Below, piece by piece: positions 9,457-17,884 of a stretch of DNA of 64,000 nt. Made by a program: the position numbers and the translations under genes. The number at the start of each line of letters is the position of its first letter. The stretch's first letter is position 1. The DNA comes from Yoonia sp. F2084L (GTDB taxonomy: Bacteria > Pseudomonadota > Alphaproteobacteria > Rhodobacterales > Rhodobacteraceae): positions 372,001 through 436,000 of the forward strand of contig NZ_JALKAH010000002.1 in assembly GCF_023015625.1 (NCBI RefSeq), in the 5' to 3' direction. The notes beneath the pieces are model-generated. The model saw only the letters and a program-made list of their open reading frames with translations, ran no database searches and had not been told where the DNA came from.

Positions 9457-10614
9457 ATGACAGAGGTTACGCAAGCTTCCGTGACACAGGCAACCCCTGG
9501 CCCCCGTTTTATCGGGTCCGAGATCTATCGCCATTCCAGTTATGGCGCATGGCATCCTTTGCGGGTGCCGCGTGTGTCAACTGTGATGGATCTGGCGCGG
9601 GCCTTGGGTTGGCTCTCTGCGGATCAGTTTATCACCAGCCCAAAGGCCAAGCCTACGGCGCTCACCGGGTATCACACGCCCGGTTATCTGGCCGCACTGC
9701 AAGCGGCTGAGGCGGCACAAGCCGTAACCGATGATGTGCGCCAGAAACATGGCCTTGGGACCCCGTCCAATCCGGTGTTTCGCGAAATGTACCGGCGGCC
9801 TGCGACCTCTGCGGGGGCATCACTGCTTGCGGGTGAATTGCTGAAGCGCGGCGGCGTGATCTATTCGCCTGCCGGGGGCACACATCACGGCATGCCCGAT
9901 CGCGCAAACGGGTTTTGCTATCTGAATGATCCGGTACTTGCCATTCAGTCGCTGCGGCGCAACGGCGCGCAGCGCATTGCCTACGTGGATATCGACGCGC
10001 ATCACCCAGACGGGGTAGAGCATGCCTTTGCCAACGATCCCGAGACGCTGCAAATATCCGTGCATGAAGAAAACCGCTGGCCGCGTACGGGGAAATTGAC
10101 TGATGTAGGGTCGGGGCAGGTCTATAACCTGCCGGTGCCGGCGGGGCTTAATGACACTGAAATGGCCTTGATCCGGGATGTGTTGATCCTGCCCTTGGTC
10201 GCCGATTTTCGCCCTGATGCGATTGTGCTGCAATGCGGGGCCGATGCGGTGACAGAGGACCCGCAATCGCGGTTGACCCTGTCCAACAATGCGCATTGGG
10301 CGATTGTTGCAGCCCTCATGCCGCTGGCACCGCGCTATCTTGTGCTGGGCGGCGGCGGTTACAACCCTTGGTCTGTCGGGCGGTTGTGGACCGGGGTTTG
10401 GGCGACCTTGAACGGCTATGACATCCCCGATGTTCTACCGCCCGCGGCACAGGGTGTTTTGGGTGCTTTAACATGGGACGGACCGCTGCGGCGGCATCAT
10501 CCCGATCCGCACTGGATCGCTACGCTGCGAGACGTCCCGCGCAATGGTCCGATTCGCGATGAAGTTCGTGCTCGCACCCAGCGCTTGGCGGCCCGCCGCG
10601 CGGTCTGGCGCTGA
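9457..10614 (+). CDS. Histone deacetylase family protein (AcuC/class I-II HDAC fold)
   Basis: A 385-residue zinc-dependent deacetylase-fold protein. Visible family motifs are GGTHHGMPDRANGFCYLND, VDIDAHHPDGVEHAF (metal-binding Asp and His) and a late LGGGGYNP glycine loop. In bacteria such proteins deacetylate acetyl-lysine, polyamines or acetoin-related targets; the substrate is not known here. The usual HHGDG is HHPDG in this protein. ATG 9457 was chosen because upstream codons overlap the divergent NUDIX gene and lack similarity. It ends 38 bp before modA, so read-through into modABC is likely. Confidence 0.9.
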   Translation: MTEVTQASVTQATPGPRFIGSEIYRHSSYGAWHPLRVPRVSTVMDLARALGWLSADQFITSPKAKPTALTGYHTPGYLAALQAAEAAQAVTDDVRQKHGLGTPSNPVFREMYRRPATSAGASLLAGELLKRGGVIYSPAGGTHHGMPDRANGFCYLNDPVLAIQSLRRNGAQRIAYVDIDAHHPDGVEHAFANDPETLQISVHEENRWPRTGKLTDVGSGQVYNLPVPAGLNDTEMALIRDVLILPLVADFRPDAIVLQCGADAVTEDPQSRLTLSNNAHWAIVAALMPLAPRYLVLGGGGYNPWSVGRLWTGVWATLNGYDIPDVLPPAAQGVLGALTWDGPLRRHHPDPHWIATLRDVPRNGPIRDEVRARTQRLAARRAVWR

Positions 10615-10652
10615 CCCTTGCAAGCCCGCAGCAACGCCCCGATAGTCGCGTC

Positions 10653-11387
10653 ATGAATTTGTGCGCACTTCTTTTTGGTCTTGTGATCTCGCTCGTGGCC
10701 CCCGCTGCGCGGGCCGAGGTTTTAATCTTTGCGGCGGCCAGTCTCAAAGAACCTGTGGACCAGATCGCGGCGCGCTTTGACGACGTGGTCGTGTCCTATG
10801 GCGGCAGTGGTACATTGGCGCGACAGGTCAGTCTGGGCGCCCCGGCTGATATCGTCTTGCTGGCCAATACGGATTGGATGGATGCCTTGATCGCAGGCGC
10901 ACATGTCCGCCCAGAGACAATGGTTGATTTCGCCAGCAATCGACTTGTCCTGATCGGCCCGCGCGGTGCCGCAGCGGTTATTTTGGAACCGGGTGCGCTG
11001 CCTGAGGGCGGACGCATCGCGGTTGGGTTGACCGAGGCGGTGCCTGCCGGGATTTATGCAAAGGCTGCACTGCAATCGCTGGGCCTTTGGAACGAGGTAT
11101 CGGGCCGATTGGCCGAGGTCGACAACGTGCGGGCCGCATTGGCTTTGGTCGCGCGGGGGCAGGCCCCCTTGGGTATTGTCTACCGCACTGACACGCGGAT
11201 CAGCGATGCGGTGGCCGAGGTCGCGGTTTTTCCGGCAGAAAGCCACCCCCCCATTCGCTACTTAGGCGCATTGACGGGTAATGCTGACGATCAAGCGAAA
11301 GAGGTGTTGGATTTCATCACCAGCCCGCAAGGGCAGGGCATCCTTGCAGCCGCCGGTTTCCTGCCGCCATTGGACATCGCGCAATGA
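10653..11387 (+). CDS. modA: Molybdate ABC transporter, periplasmic substrate-binding protein
   Basis: A 244-residue protein with a signal peptide (about residues 1-20, ending APAARA) followed by FAAASLKEPVDQIAARF, the ModA opening with its oxyanion-binding Ser. Further family motifs are SGTLARQVSLGAPADIV and the late TSPQGQGILAAAGF. It binds molybdate (or tungstate) in the periplasm for ModBC. modA and modB overlap by ATGA, indicating translational coupling. No ModE gene or Moco riboswitch is visible in the short space upstream. Confidence 0.96.
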   Translation: MNLCALLFGLVISLVAPAARAEVLIFAAASLKEPVDQIAARFDDVVVSYGGSGTLARQVSLGAPADIVLLANTDWMDALIAGAHVRPETMVDFASNRLVLIGPRGAAAVILEPGALPEGGRIAVGLTEAVPAGIYAKAALQSLGLWNEVSGRLAEVDNVRAALALVARGQAPLGIVYRTDTRISDAVAEVAVFPAESHPPIRYLGALTGNADDQAKEVLDFITSPQGQGILAAAGFLPPLDIAQ

Positions 11388-12082
11388 TGGATACGCTTGG
11401 CCCCGCTGAATGGACGGCGATCTGGCTATCGCTGCGGGTGGCGCTGGTGGCCACTTTGGGTGCGTTGCCGGTCGCAATCTGGGTCGCCTACGTCTTGGCG
11501 CGCAAAAGCTTTCCAGGTCGTCAGTTGCTTAACGGGCTGGTGCATTTGCCGCTGGTCCTGCCTCCGGTCGTCACTGGCTACTTGCTATTGGTGCTTTTCG
11601 GACAGCAAGGGCCGATTGGCAGCGTGCTCTATCAGACCTTTGGGATCAGTTTCGCCTTTCGCTGGACGGGCGCTGCACTGGCCGCAGCGATCATGGCGTT
11701 TCCACTGATGGTGCGGGCGATCCGGCTGGGGTTTGAGGCCGTCGATGCGGGGCTGGAAGACGCCGCAGCCACGCTTGGTGCCTCGCGCGGGCGGATTTGG
11801 CGTAGCGTGACATTGCCGCTTGTCTTGCCCGGCGTTCTGGCAGGCGCAATTCTGGGATTTGCAAAGGCGCTGGGCGAATTTGGCGCGACGATCACATTTG
11901 TTGCAGCGATCCCCGGCCAGACGCAGACCATTCCCACAGCGATCTATGGCCTGTTGCAGGTACCGGGCAGCGAACCTGCGATTGTCGGGCTCGTCATCGT
12001 ATCAGTTGTCCTTGCGATGGGCGCACTCTTGGTCTCCGAATGGCTTGCGCGGCGTATGGCAAAGCGGTTGGGCAAGCCATGA
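11384..12082 (+). CDS. modB: Molybdate ABC transporter permease
   Basis: A 232-residue inner-membrane permease with about five hydrophobic segments. The EAA loop that contacts the ATPase is visible as EDAAATLGASRGRIWRSVTLPL, and the GFAKALGEFGATITF motif is diagnostic of ModB/CysTW-type permeases. It is translationally coupled at both ends: its ATG overlaps the modA stop, and its TGA overlaps the modC start (ATGA each time). Confidence 0.97.
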   Translation: MMDTLGPAEWTAIWLSLRVALVATLGALPVAIWVAYVLARKSFPGRQLLNGLVHLPLVLPPVVTGYLLLVLFGQQGPIGSVLYQTFGISFAFRWTGAALAAAIMAFPLMVRAIRLGFEAVDAGLEDAAATLGASRGRIWRSVTLPLVLPGVLAGAILGFAKALGEFGATITFVAAIPGQTQTIPTAIYGLLQVPGSEPAIVGLVIVSVVLAMGALLVSEWLARRMAKRLGKP

Positions 12083-13140
12083 TCAGCGTCGATATCAAGA
12101 AACGCCTGGGTGATTTTCAGCTGGATGCGCAGTTTGAGGTACCCGCCGGGGTCACTGCGATTTTTGGACGCTCTGGATCGGGGAAGACGTCGCTCGTCAA
12201 TGCCGTTGCCGGGTTGCTGCGCCCGGATGCGGGACGGATCGCGGTGGGTGACACCGTTTTGTACGACTCAACGCAAAAGACGCATTTGCCACCGCAACAG
12301 CGGCGGATTGGGTATGTCTTCCAGGATGCCCGCCTGTTTCCGCATATGACAGTGATGCGCAACCTGACCTACGGTGGCGATCATGATGCAGAACGTGTCA
12401 TCGGGGTTTTGGGTTTGGAACATCTGCTGACCCGGATGCCTGCTGGCCTATCGGGCGGTGAACGCCAGCGTGTTGCCTTAGGCCGCGCGCTGATGTGCAA
12501 TCCGCAACTATTGCTGATGGACGAACCGCTTGCCGCACTGGACGCGCCGCGCAAGGCTGAGATTTTGCCGTTCATTGAACGCCTTCGCGATGAGGTGAAA
12601 ATCCCGATGCTTTATGTCAGTCACGACGTGTCAGAAGTCGCGCGGCTTGCGACGACATTGGTGGTGCTTGAGGCAGGGCAGGTCGCGACCGTTGGTCCGG
12701 TCGGCACGGTTTTATCACAGCCCGCAACCGTGCCTTTGGTGGGGGTTCGCGCAGCAGGTGCGGTGATCACAACGAAAGTCGCGGGGCGTCTGCTGGACGA
12801 TGGGCTGACAGAGTTGGCTTTTTCAGGCGGTCGCTTGATGTTGCCGGGGATATTGGGGGTTTTGGGGCAAACCGTGCGTATCCGTATTCCGGCGCAGGAT
12901 GTGATCTTGGCCAAGGACCGCCCCACAGGGCTGAGCGCGCTGAATGTGCTGCCCGTCACGATCACGCAAGTGGAACAGGGGCGGGGACCGGGTATGGCGG
13001 TGGGGCTTTTGGCGGGCAAGGATCATCTGTTGGCCCGCGTGACGCGGCGCAGTGCGCTGCGGATGGAACTGGCCGTTGGTCAGCAGATTTTCGCGATTAT
13101 CAAGGCGACGGCCGTTGGGCCAGAGGATATCGGGCGTTAA
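12079..13140 (+). CDS. modC: Molybdate ABC transporter ATP-binding protein
   Basis: A 353-residue ATPase. It shows Walker A GRSGSGKTS (about residues 33-41), signature LSGGERQRVALGRAL, Walker B LLLMDEPLAALD and the switch histidine in YVSHD. The C-terminal part after about residue 285 is the TOBE/Mop-like domain that binds oxyanion in ModC proteins. ATG 12079 was preferred over an upstream in-frame start because it forms the ATGA overlap with modB. Its stop shares the four bases TTAA with the stop of the convergent Kdo transferase gene. Confidence 0.96.
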   Translation: MISVDIKKRLGDFQLDAQFEVPAGVTAIFGRSGSGKTSLVNAVAGLLRPDAGRIAVGDTVLYDSTQKTHLPPQQRRIGYVFQDARLFPHMTVMRNLTYGGDHDAERVIGVLGLEHLLTRMPAGLSGGERQRVALGRALMCNPQLLLMDEPLAALDAPRKAEILPFIERLRDEVKIPMLYVSHDVSEVARLATTLVVLEAGQVATVGPVGTVLSQPATVPLVGVRAAGAVITTKVAGRLLDDGLTELAFSGGRLMLPGILGVLGQTVRIRIPAQDVILAKDRPTGLSALNVLPVTITQVEQGRGPGMAVGLLAGKDHLLARVTRRSALRMELAVGQQIFAIIKATAVGPEDIGR

Positions 13141-14429
13141 CCGTCAAGCGCTTTGGGGATGGCGGCGATGGTGCGCGCAACGCCACCTGCATGTTCTTGG
13201 TAAAACGCTGTGATCTGTGCGTCTGTGACGGTGCCGGGCGCAGCCACCTCTGCCAAAAGGGCGGCCTCATCCGGGACAAGCTGGCAGACGCCTGCGGCAA
13301 TTGCCTCGGTTGCCGGGTATTCGATGGTCCAGATGTGCGGCCCGACGATGACCGGTTTCTTCAGTGCCAGGGGTTCGATGACATTGTGTGCGCCTTTTGG
13401 CACAAACCCACCACCCACGATGGCGCGGTCGCACAGACCAAGGTAGAAATACATCTCGCCCATGCTGTCACCCAAAAGCACGTCAATGTCGGGTGTTGGA
13501 TTGGTCAGCCCAAGGTCGCCATTCAACAGGTCTGACCTGCGCGCAAACCGAATGCCTGCGGCTGCCAGCATCCCTGCGACCTCTTCAAACCGTTCTGGTG
13601 CGCGCGGTACGTAGGTGAAGAACACGCCCTTGGTCTGACGGATCATGTCGATGTAGATCGCATCCTCGCCCTCGACTACGCTGGTCAGGGTAAAGCTGTG
13701 CCGTCCACTGGTCAGCGCATCGCGGCAGGATGCAGCGGCTTGCAGATGTGACGCTGGGATTGGCTGATCAAACCGCAACTCGCCAGTAACATGGATGTTT
13801 TGCATGCCCACCGCGGCAAAGCGTGCCTTTTGGCCTTCGGATTTGACAAAGGCTCCTGCGAAACCACCGGCGAGTGCGGCGCGCAGGCCAAGGCCCTTTT
13901 GGTCCTTGTCGAAGCTCTTTTTTGGGTATTGCGCGTTGCACATGAACAGAGGCGTGCCATGTTTGCGGCAAGCCATGATCATGCGCGGCCAAATCTCGAT
14001 CTCCATGACAAGGCCGTACTTTGGCGTGAAATGGCGCAGAAAGCGCCGGTAGGCAAAGCCATACTCAAAGGGGACCCATACGGATTGCACGGTGCCTGCG
14101 GCAATCTCGGCTGCAAACTCGCGCATCGCCTCGCGTCGTCCGGCAGGGGTGAAATGGGTCGTGACGATGGTTTCGCCCTTTGCCAAAAGCGCGCGGATCA
14201 ATGGCGTGGCAGAGCGCATTTCGCCAAGTGATACGGCATGGACCCACACAGGGTTCCTGAGCGGTGCGTTGTGGCGGCCAAAACGTTCAGACAGATTTTG
14301 GGCATAAAACGGATCTTTGCGACCCCTTCGGTTGAGGTAAAGCAGGACAACAGGCAGCAGAACCCACCACAGAATGCTGTAAGCCACGAGGGCCAAGCGC
14401 AGTTTCAGACTGGGAAAGCTAGCGGGCAT
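13137..14429 (-). CDS. waaA: 3-deoxy-D-manno-octulosonic acid transferase (KdtA/WaaA), copy 1
   Basis: A 430-residue GT-B glycosyltransferase that transfers Kdo from CMP-Kdo onto lipid A precursor at the inner face of the inner membrane. It has an N-terminal hydrophobic anchor (about residues 8-30), an RFGRHNAPLRNPVWVHAVSLGE-type start with the conserved catalytic Glu region, LVMEIEIWP in mid-protein, and GGGFVPKGAHNVIEP in the donor-binding half. These fit WaaA well. Its ATG overlaps the end of the upstream paralogue by 11 bp, so the two are translationally coupled. Confidence 0.93.
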   Translation of the reverse strand: MPASFPSLKLRLALVAYSILWWVLLPVVLLYLNRRGRKDPFYAQNLSERFGRHNAPLRNPVWVHAVSLGEMRSATPLIRALLAKGETIVTTHFTPAGRREAMREFAAEIAAGTVQSVWVPFEYGFAYRRFLRHFTPKYGLVMEIEIWPRMIMACRKHGTPLFMCNAQYPKKSFDKDQKGLGLRAALAGGFAGAFVKSEGQKARFAAVGMQNIHVTGELRFDQPIPASHLQAAASCRDALTSGRHSFTLTSVVEGEDAIYIDMIRQTKGVFFTYVPRAPERFEEVAGMLAAAGIRFARRSDLLNGDLGLTNPTPDIDVLLGDSMGEMYFYLGLCDRAIVGGGFVPKGAHNVIEPLALKKPVIVGPHIWTIEYPATEAIAAGVCQLVPDEAALLAEVAAPGTVTDAQITAFYQEHAGGVARTIAAIPKALDG

Positions 14430-15678
14430 CAGGCATCTTCAACAACTGCAAAAGCGCCGCCGCCAGCGCGTCTGTTTGTGCGCTTGCTGTCTTGATCGCT
14501 TGCGTCGCATGGGCAACCTGCGCATCAAGGTCATCAGACGTCAGCGCAGCCGCGATGTCGTCTGCCGTGCGCACAAGCGTCGCACCTGATGCCGCAGTCA
14601 GCCCACCGAAGTCCGCCGCGAAATTCGCAGTGCGCGGTCCATGAAGGATAGCGCAACGCAAGGCCGCCGCTTCCCACGGGTTGTGTCCTTCAACGTCGCC
14701 AAATGTGCCGCCGATCAAAACCGCATGGGCAAGGCGATAGACAAGCCCAAGTTCGCCAAAGGTATCGAAATGCCAGACAGCGTCCTCCGCGTTTGGCATT
14801 TCGCCTTTGGACCGACGCGGACCCGGATGCGTGACAGCGGCGTTAGGAAAGCGCGGCGCAATGATAAGAAGCGCAGATGGATCGCTTTTGCGTAGCAAAT
14901 CATGTGCTTCCTGTGCAATTTGCATATCCGCCGCATGGGCCGGGGCAACCGCCCAGACCGTGCGCCCCGCTAAATGCGCTGTGATCGTCGCCAATGCTTT
15001 TGGCTCGTAAGACAACAGTGGTGCGGCAGGTTTCAGTGACCCGCTGACCTGCGGATCGGCACCAAACGACCGCAGATGCGCGGCCGTTGCCTCATCCTGA
15101 GCGGTGATCAAGGCCATCGCACCATAAAGATCACGAAAGAGGCCACTGGCCCTTTGGTGCGCGCTATGCGATTTCGTATTCATTCGCGCGGCCACCATGC
15201 ACTGCGGTATTCCGCGCGCCGCCAGATCGCTGACCAAGCCGGGCCATAGGTCTTGTTCGACCCAGACACAAAAATCGGGCGTAAAATGATCCAGAAAGCG
15301 CCTCCGATAGCCCGGCGCGTCAAGGGGCAGGAACTGGTGCAGTGTGCGGGCAGGGGCGTTCTTGGCAAAAACTTCAGCCGAGGCAGCCGTGCTGGACGTA
15401 ACCAGAAAAGACAGATCAGGGCGGGCCTTGGACAGCCGGTCAATCAAGCCGCGAACGGACAGAACTTCGCCCAAGCCGACCGCATGTAACCAAACAAGTG
15501 GCCCTTCTGGCCGGGGCGCAAGTGCTTGCCCAAGTTTCTCTGGCCACCGCGTCGGATGCTCCTTGCCGCGTTTCAGACGCCGCTGAAGGATTGGCTTTGC
15601 GACAAGCGGAAACAGATGGCTGGCGGCCAAATAGCAGCGTAGCACAGGTCCGCGATGCATTTCAGTCGGCGGTGTCAT
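14419..15678 (-). CDS. Kdo transferase-like glycosyltransferase (WaaA paralogue), copy 2
   Basis: A 419-residue glycosyltransferase of the same family as its downstream neighbour but clearly diverged. It has HPTRWPEKLG and WLHAVGLGEVLSVRGL at the acceptor side, FCVWVEQDLWPGL where copy 1 has LVMEIEIWP, and IGGTFGDVEGHNPWEAAAL in the donor half. It keeps the core GT-B motifs, so it is probably active, but the acceptor may differ from lipid A. It overlaps the NeuC-type gene upstream by 17 bp and copy 1 downstream by 11 bp. An alternative ATG lies at 15660. Confidence 0.85.
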   Translation of the reverse strand: MTPPTEMHRGPVLRCYLAASHLFPLVAKPILQRRLKRGKEHPTRWPEKLGQALAPRPEGPLVWLHAVGLGEVLSVRGLIDRLSKARPDLSFLVTSSTAASAEVFAKNAPARTLHQFLPLDAPGYRRRFLDHFTPDFCVWVEQDLWPGLVSDLAARGIPQCMVAARMNTKSHSAHQRASGLFRDLYGAMALITAQDEATAAHLRSFGADPQVSGSLKPAAPLLSYEPKALATITAHLAGRTVWAVAPAHAADMQIAQEAHDLLRKSDPSALLIIAPRFPNAAVTHPGPRRSKGEMPNAEDAVWHFDTFGELGLVYRLAHAVLIGGTFGDVEGHNPWEAAALRCAILHGPRTANFAADFGGLTAASGATLVRTADDIAAALTSDDLDAQVAHATQAIKTASAQTDALAAALLQLLKMPDAR

Positions 15679-16786
15679 GGAAGGTCTTTTGTAGCGACGT
15701 TTCCCAGAATGCAGAGGCGGTCAGCACAGCAACAAAACGCTCAGCGGCACTGCCACCGCCAAAAGCGTCATGGCGGGGATAGGACCGGCCCCATTGGTTC
15801 TGCAGGAACTGCGCAATAGCGGGCTCGTCGGTCGCATCGGCAAAAAACACCGACGGAGACTTCGCGCGGTTGGTCTGCCGCGTGCCGATATCCAGCGAAG
15901 GAAGCCCGATAAAGGGAGCCTCGCGGACGCCAGCAGATGAATTGCCAACCATGGCCTTGGCGTTTTTCATCAGTTCCGAGAAATGTGCAAAACGCATCGA
16001 CGGCAAGACCCTGAAGCGGTCCTGGGGTACGCGGGCGATTGCATCAAAGATCGCCGCTGATCCGGGATCATTGTTGGGCGCAATCACCACGAAATTCTGC
16101 CCGGACCGGTCCAACGCACCAAAAAGCGCGTCAGCTTGAATGCCCATCGTATCCGCCTCGGAGGTCACCGGATGAAAGACACAAATCCCGTAGTCATCAA
16201 AGGGCAGGTCGTAGCGATCCTGAACCTCGGCCAATGTGACGCCCGATGGCCCCGCGTGAAAGTCCAACTCGGGTGATCCGATGGCGTGGATGTTTGCCTC
16301 AGGTTCACCCAGCGCCATAACCCGGCGCGCGGCATCCTCGGATGACACAAAATGCTGACTGGCCAGTTTGCTGTTACAATGACGATAGATTTCATCAATC
16401 GTACCAGAGACTTCGCCGCCTTCAATATGCGCGCAGCGGATGTAATTGGTCGCGCAGACAAGTGCACAGGCCAATGCCTCAACCCGGTCACCGTGGATCA
16501 CGACCAGATCGGGTTTGTATTCCTTCACGAAGTCCGAAAACCCGATGACGGTCTTGGCCAAAACCATATCCTGCGGATCGCCCGGACGCTGGTTGAGGAA
16601 CTCATGCACCTGCACGCCGGGGGTGCGGTGCACCTCAAGCTTGGTCAGGCCATAGCGTTCCAGCATATGCATCCCGGTCGTAAAGAATGACACGTCAAAA
16701 CCTGCGTCGCGACAACCGACCGCCAAAGGTTCCAACTTGCCAAAATCGGCCCGGGTCCCGGTGACAAATAGAACTGAGCGCGACAT
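15662..16786 (-). CDS. neuC: UDP-N-acetylglucosamine 2-epimerase, hydrolysing (NeuC type)
   Basis: A 374-residue enzyme of the UDP-GlcNAc 2-epimerase superfamily. GTRADFGKLEPLA near residue 9 and the later HGDRVEALA, HIEGGEVSGTIDEIYRH and MVGNSSAGVREAP motifs match the hydrolysing branch that releases ManNAc-type sugars for sialic, legionaminic or related nonulosonic acids. ATG 16786 has GGAAAA six bases upstream; the upstream extension lacks similarity. It heads an operon with two Kdo-transferase homologues, which points to surface glycan assembly. No NeuA/NeuB gene is adjacent. Confidence 0.9.
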   Translation of the reverse strand: MSRSVLFVTGTRADFGKLEPLAVGCRDAGFDVSFFTTGMHMLERYGLTKLEVHRTPGVQVHEFLNQRPGDPQDMVLAKTVIGFSDFVKEYKPDLVVIHGDRVEALACALVCATNYIRCAHIEGGEVSGTIDEIYRHCNSKLASQHFVSSEDAARRVMALGEPEANIHAIGSPELDFHAGPSGVTLAEVQDRYDLPFDDYGICVFHPVTSEADTMGIQADALFGALDRSGQNFVVIAPNNDPGSAAIFDAIARVPQDRFRVLPSMRFAHFSELMKNAKAMVGNSSAGVREAPFIGLPSLDIGTRQTNRAKSPSVFFADATDEPAIAQFLQNQWGRSYPRHDAFGGGSAAERFVAVLTASAFWETSLQKTFHDTAD

Positions 16787-16972
16787 GTCGTTTTTTCCAG
16801 CTAGCGTGTGAAAGGCAGGCCCGATCACGATGTTATGGCAACGTAACTTGATGCTGCGGGAAAGGAAACGGGCTTTGGCAAGGCGGGCGCGGAGATATCA
16901 ATAATGACGTTCTGCATGATATGATATCCGCTTGACGTGAAGGGGCTTGGTCCTTAGGTGATGGCGGCACGA

Positions 16973-17046
16973 GGCGAGTGGGCAGGTAGGTTATGCAGCG
17001 GATTGCAAATCCGTCTAGACCGGTTCGATTCCGGTACTCGCCTCCA
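16973..17046 (+). tRNA. tRNA-Cys (GCA)
   Basis: A full cloverleaf can be drawn. The acceptor stem is GGCGAGT paired with ACTCGCC, the anticodon loop TTGCAAA gives anticodon GCA, the T-arm is CCGGTTCGATTCCGG, the discriminator is U and CCA is encoded (17044-17046). U73 is the expected cysteine identity element. Confidence 0.97.
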
Positions 17047-17177
17047 AACATATCCCTGGACCTGCAATGCGCCGTCGTTTGTGCGCCGCAATCCGCCTCG
17101 GCGGTCATGTTCAATGTTGCTGCTTGCAACCTTCTATGGCATCAAACAACAAACAACTGAACGAAAGAGTTTAGATC

Positions 17178-17831
17178 GTGACTGACTATACCTCACGCCG
17201 CACAATGATGGTCGACACGCAGGTGCGTCCGTCCGATGTGACCAAGTTTCCCATCATTGACGCAATGCTGTCCGTCCCGCGCGAGGCTTTTGTACCCGAT
17301 GACAGGCGTGAAGCGGCCTATGTGGGCGAAAACCTCGACATCGGGGGTGGTCGCGTGATGCTTGAGCCGCGCACCTTGGCCAAGATGCTGGAAGTGCTGG
17401 ATGTGCAGCCCTCCCATATCGCGTTGGATATCGCCTGTGGACTTGGCTATTCGACCGCTATTCTGGCGCAGATGTGTGATTTTGTCGTCGGCGTCGAAGA
17501 TGATGAGGCGCGCGCGCAAGAAGCACAGGGTATCTTGTCGCAAAACGGCATTGATAATGCGGCTGTCATGGCAGGTGTACTTACTGAGGGCGCGGAAAAG
17601 TCCGGGCCATATGACATCATCATCGTGCAAGGCGGTGTTGAAGAAATGCCTGCGACTGTTCTGGATCAACTACGCGAAGGCGGTCGGGTCGCTTGTGTTT
17701 TCTCCGAAGGCACATTGGGTGTCGCGCGCGTTGGTCATAAAATTGATGGTGCTGTTAACTGGCGCTTTGCCTTTAATGCAAGTGCACCGGTGCTGTCAGG
17801 TTTTGAACGGCGCGATGTTTTTGCGCTCTGA
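17178..17831 (+). CDS. Protein-L-isoaspartate O-methyltransferase family protein
   Basis: A 217-residue SAM-dependent methyltransferase of the Pcm family, using GTG as start codon with AAAGAG eight bases upstream. The family's VDTQVRPSDVT opening and the SAM-binding motif LDIACGLGYSTAILAQM (about residues 79-95) are visible. The canonical isoaspartyl repair enzymes carry GxGSGY here, and this divergent Rhodobacterales group has a modified loop, so true isoaspartyl repair activity is uncertain. It lies 53 bp upstream of the TolC-family gene, suggesting co-expression. Confidence 0.85.
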   Translation: MTDYTSRRTMMVDTQVRPSDVTKFPIIDAMLSVPREAFVPDDRREAAYVGENLDIGGGRVMLEPRTLAKMLEVLDVQPSHIALDIACGLGYSTAILAQMCDFVVGVEDDEARAQEAQGILSQNGIDNAAVMAGVLTEGAEKSGPYDIIIVQGGVEEMPATVLDQLREGGRVACVFSEGTLGVARVGHKIDGAVNWRFAFNASAPVLSGFERRDVFAL

Positions 17832-17884
17832 GTGATCGTTTGCGCGGTATTTCGCGTATAAAAACAAACAATTGGGGTTATAGC

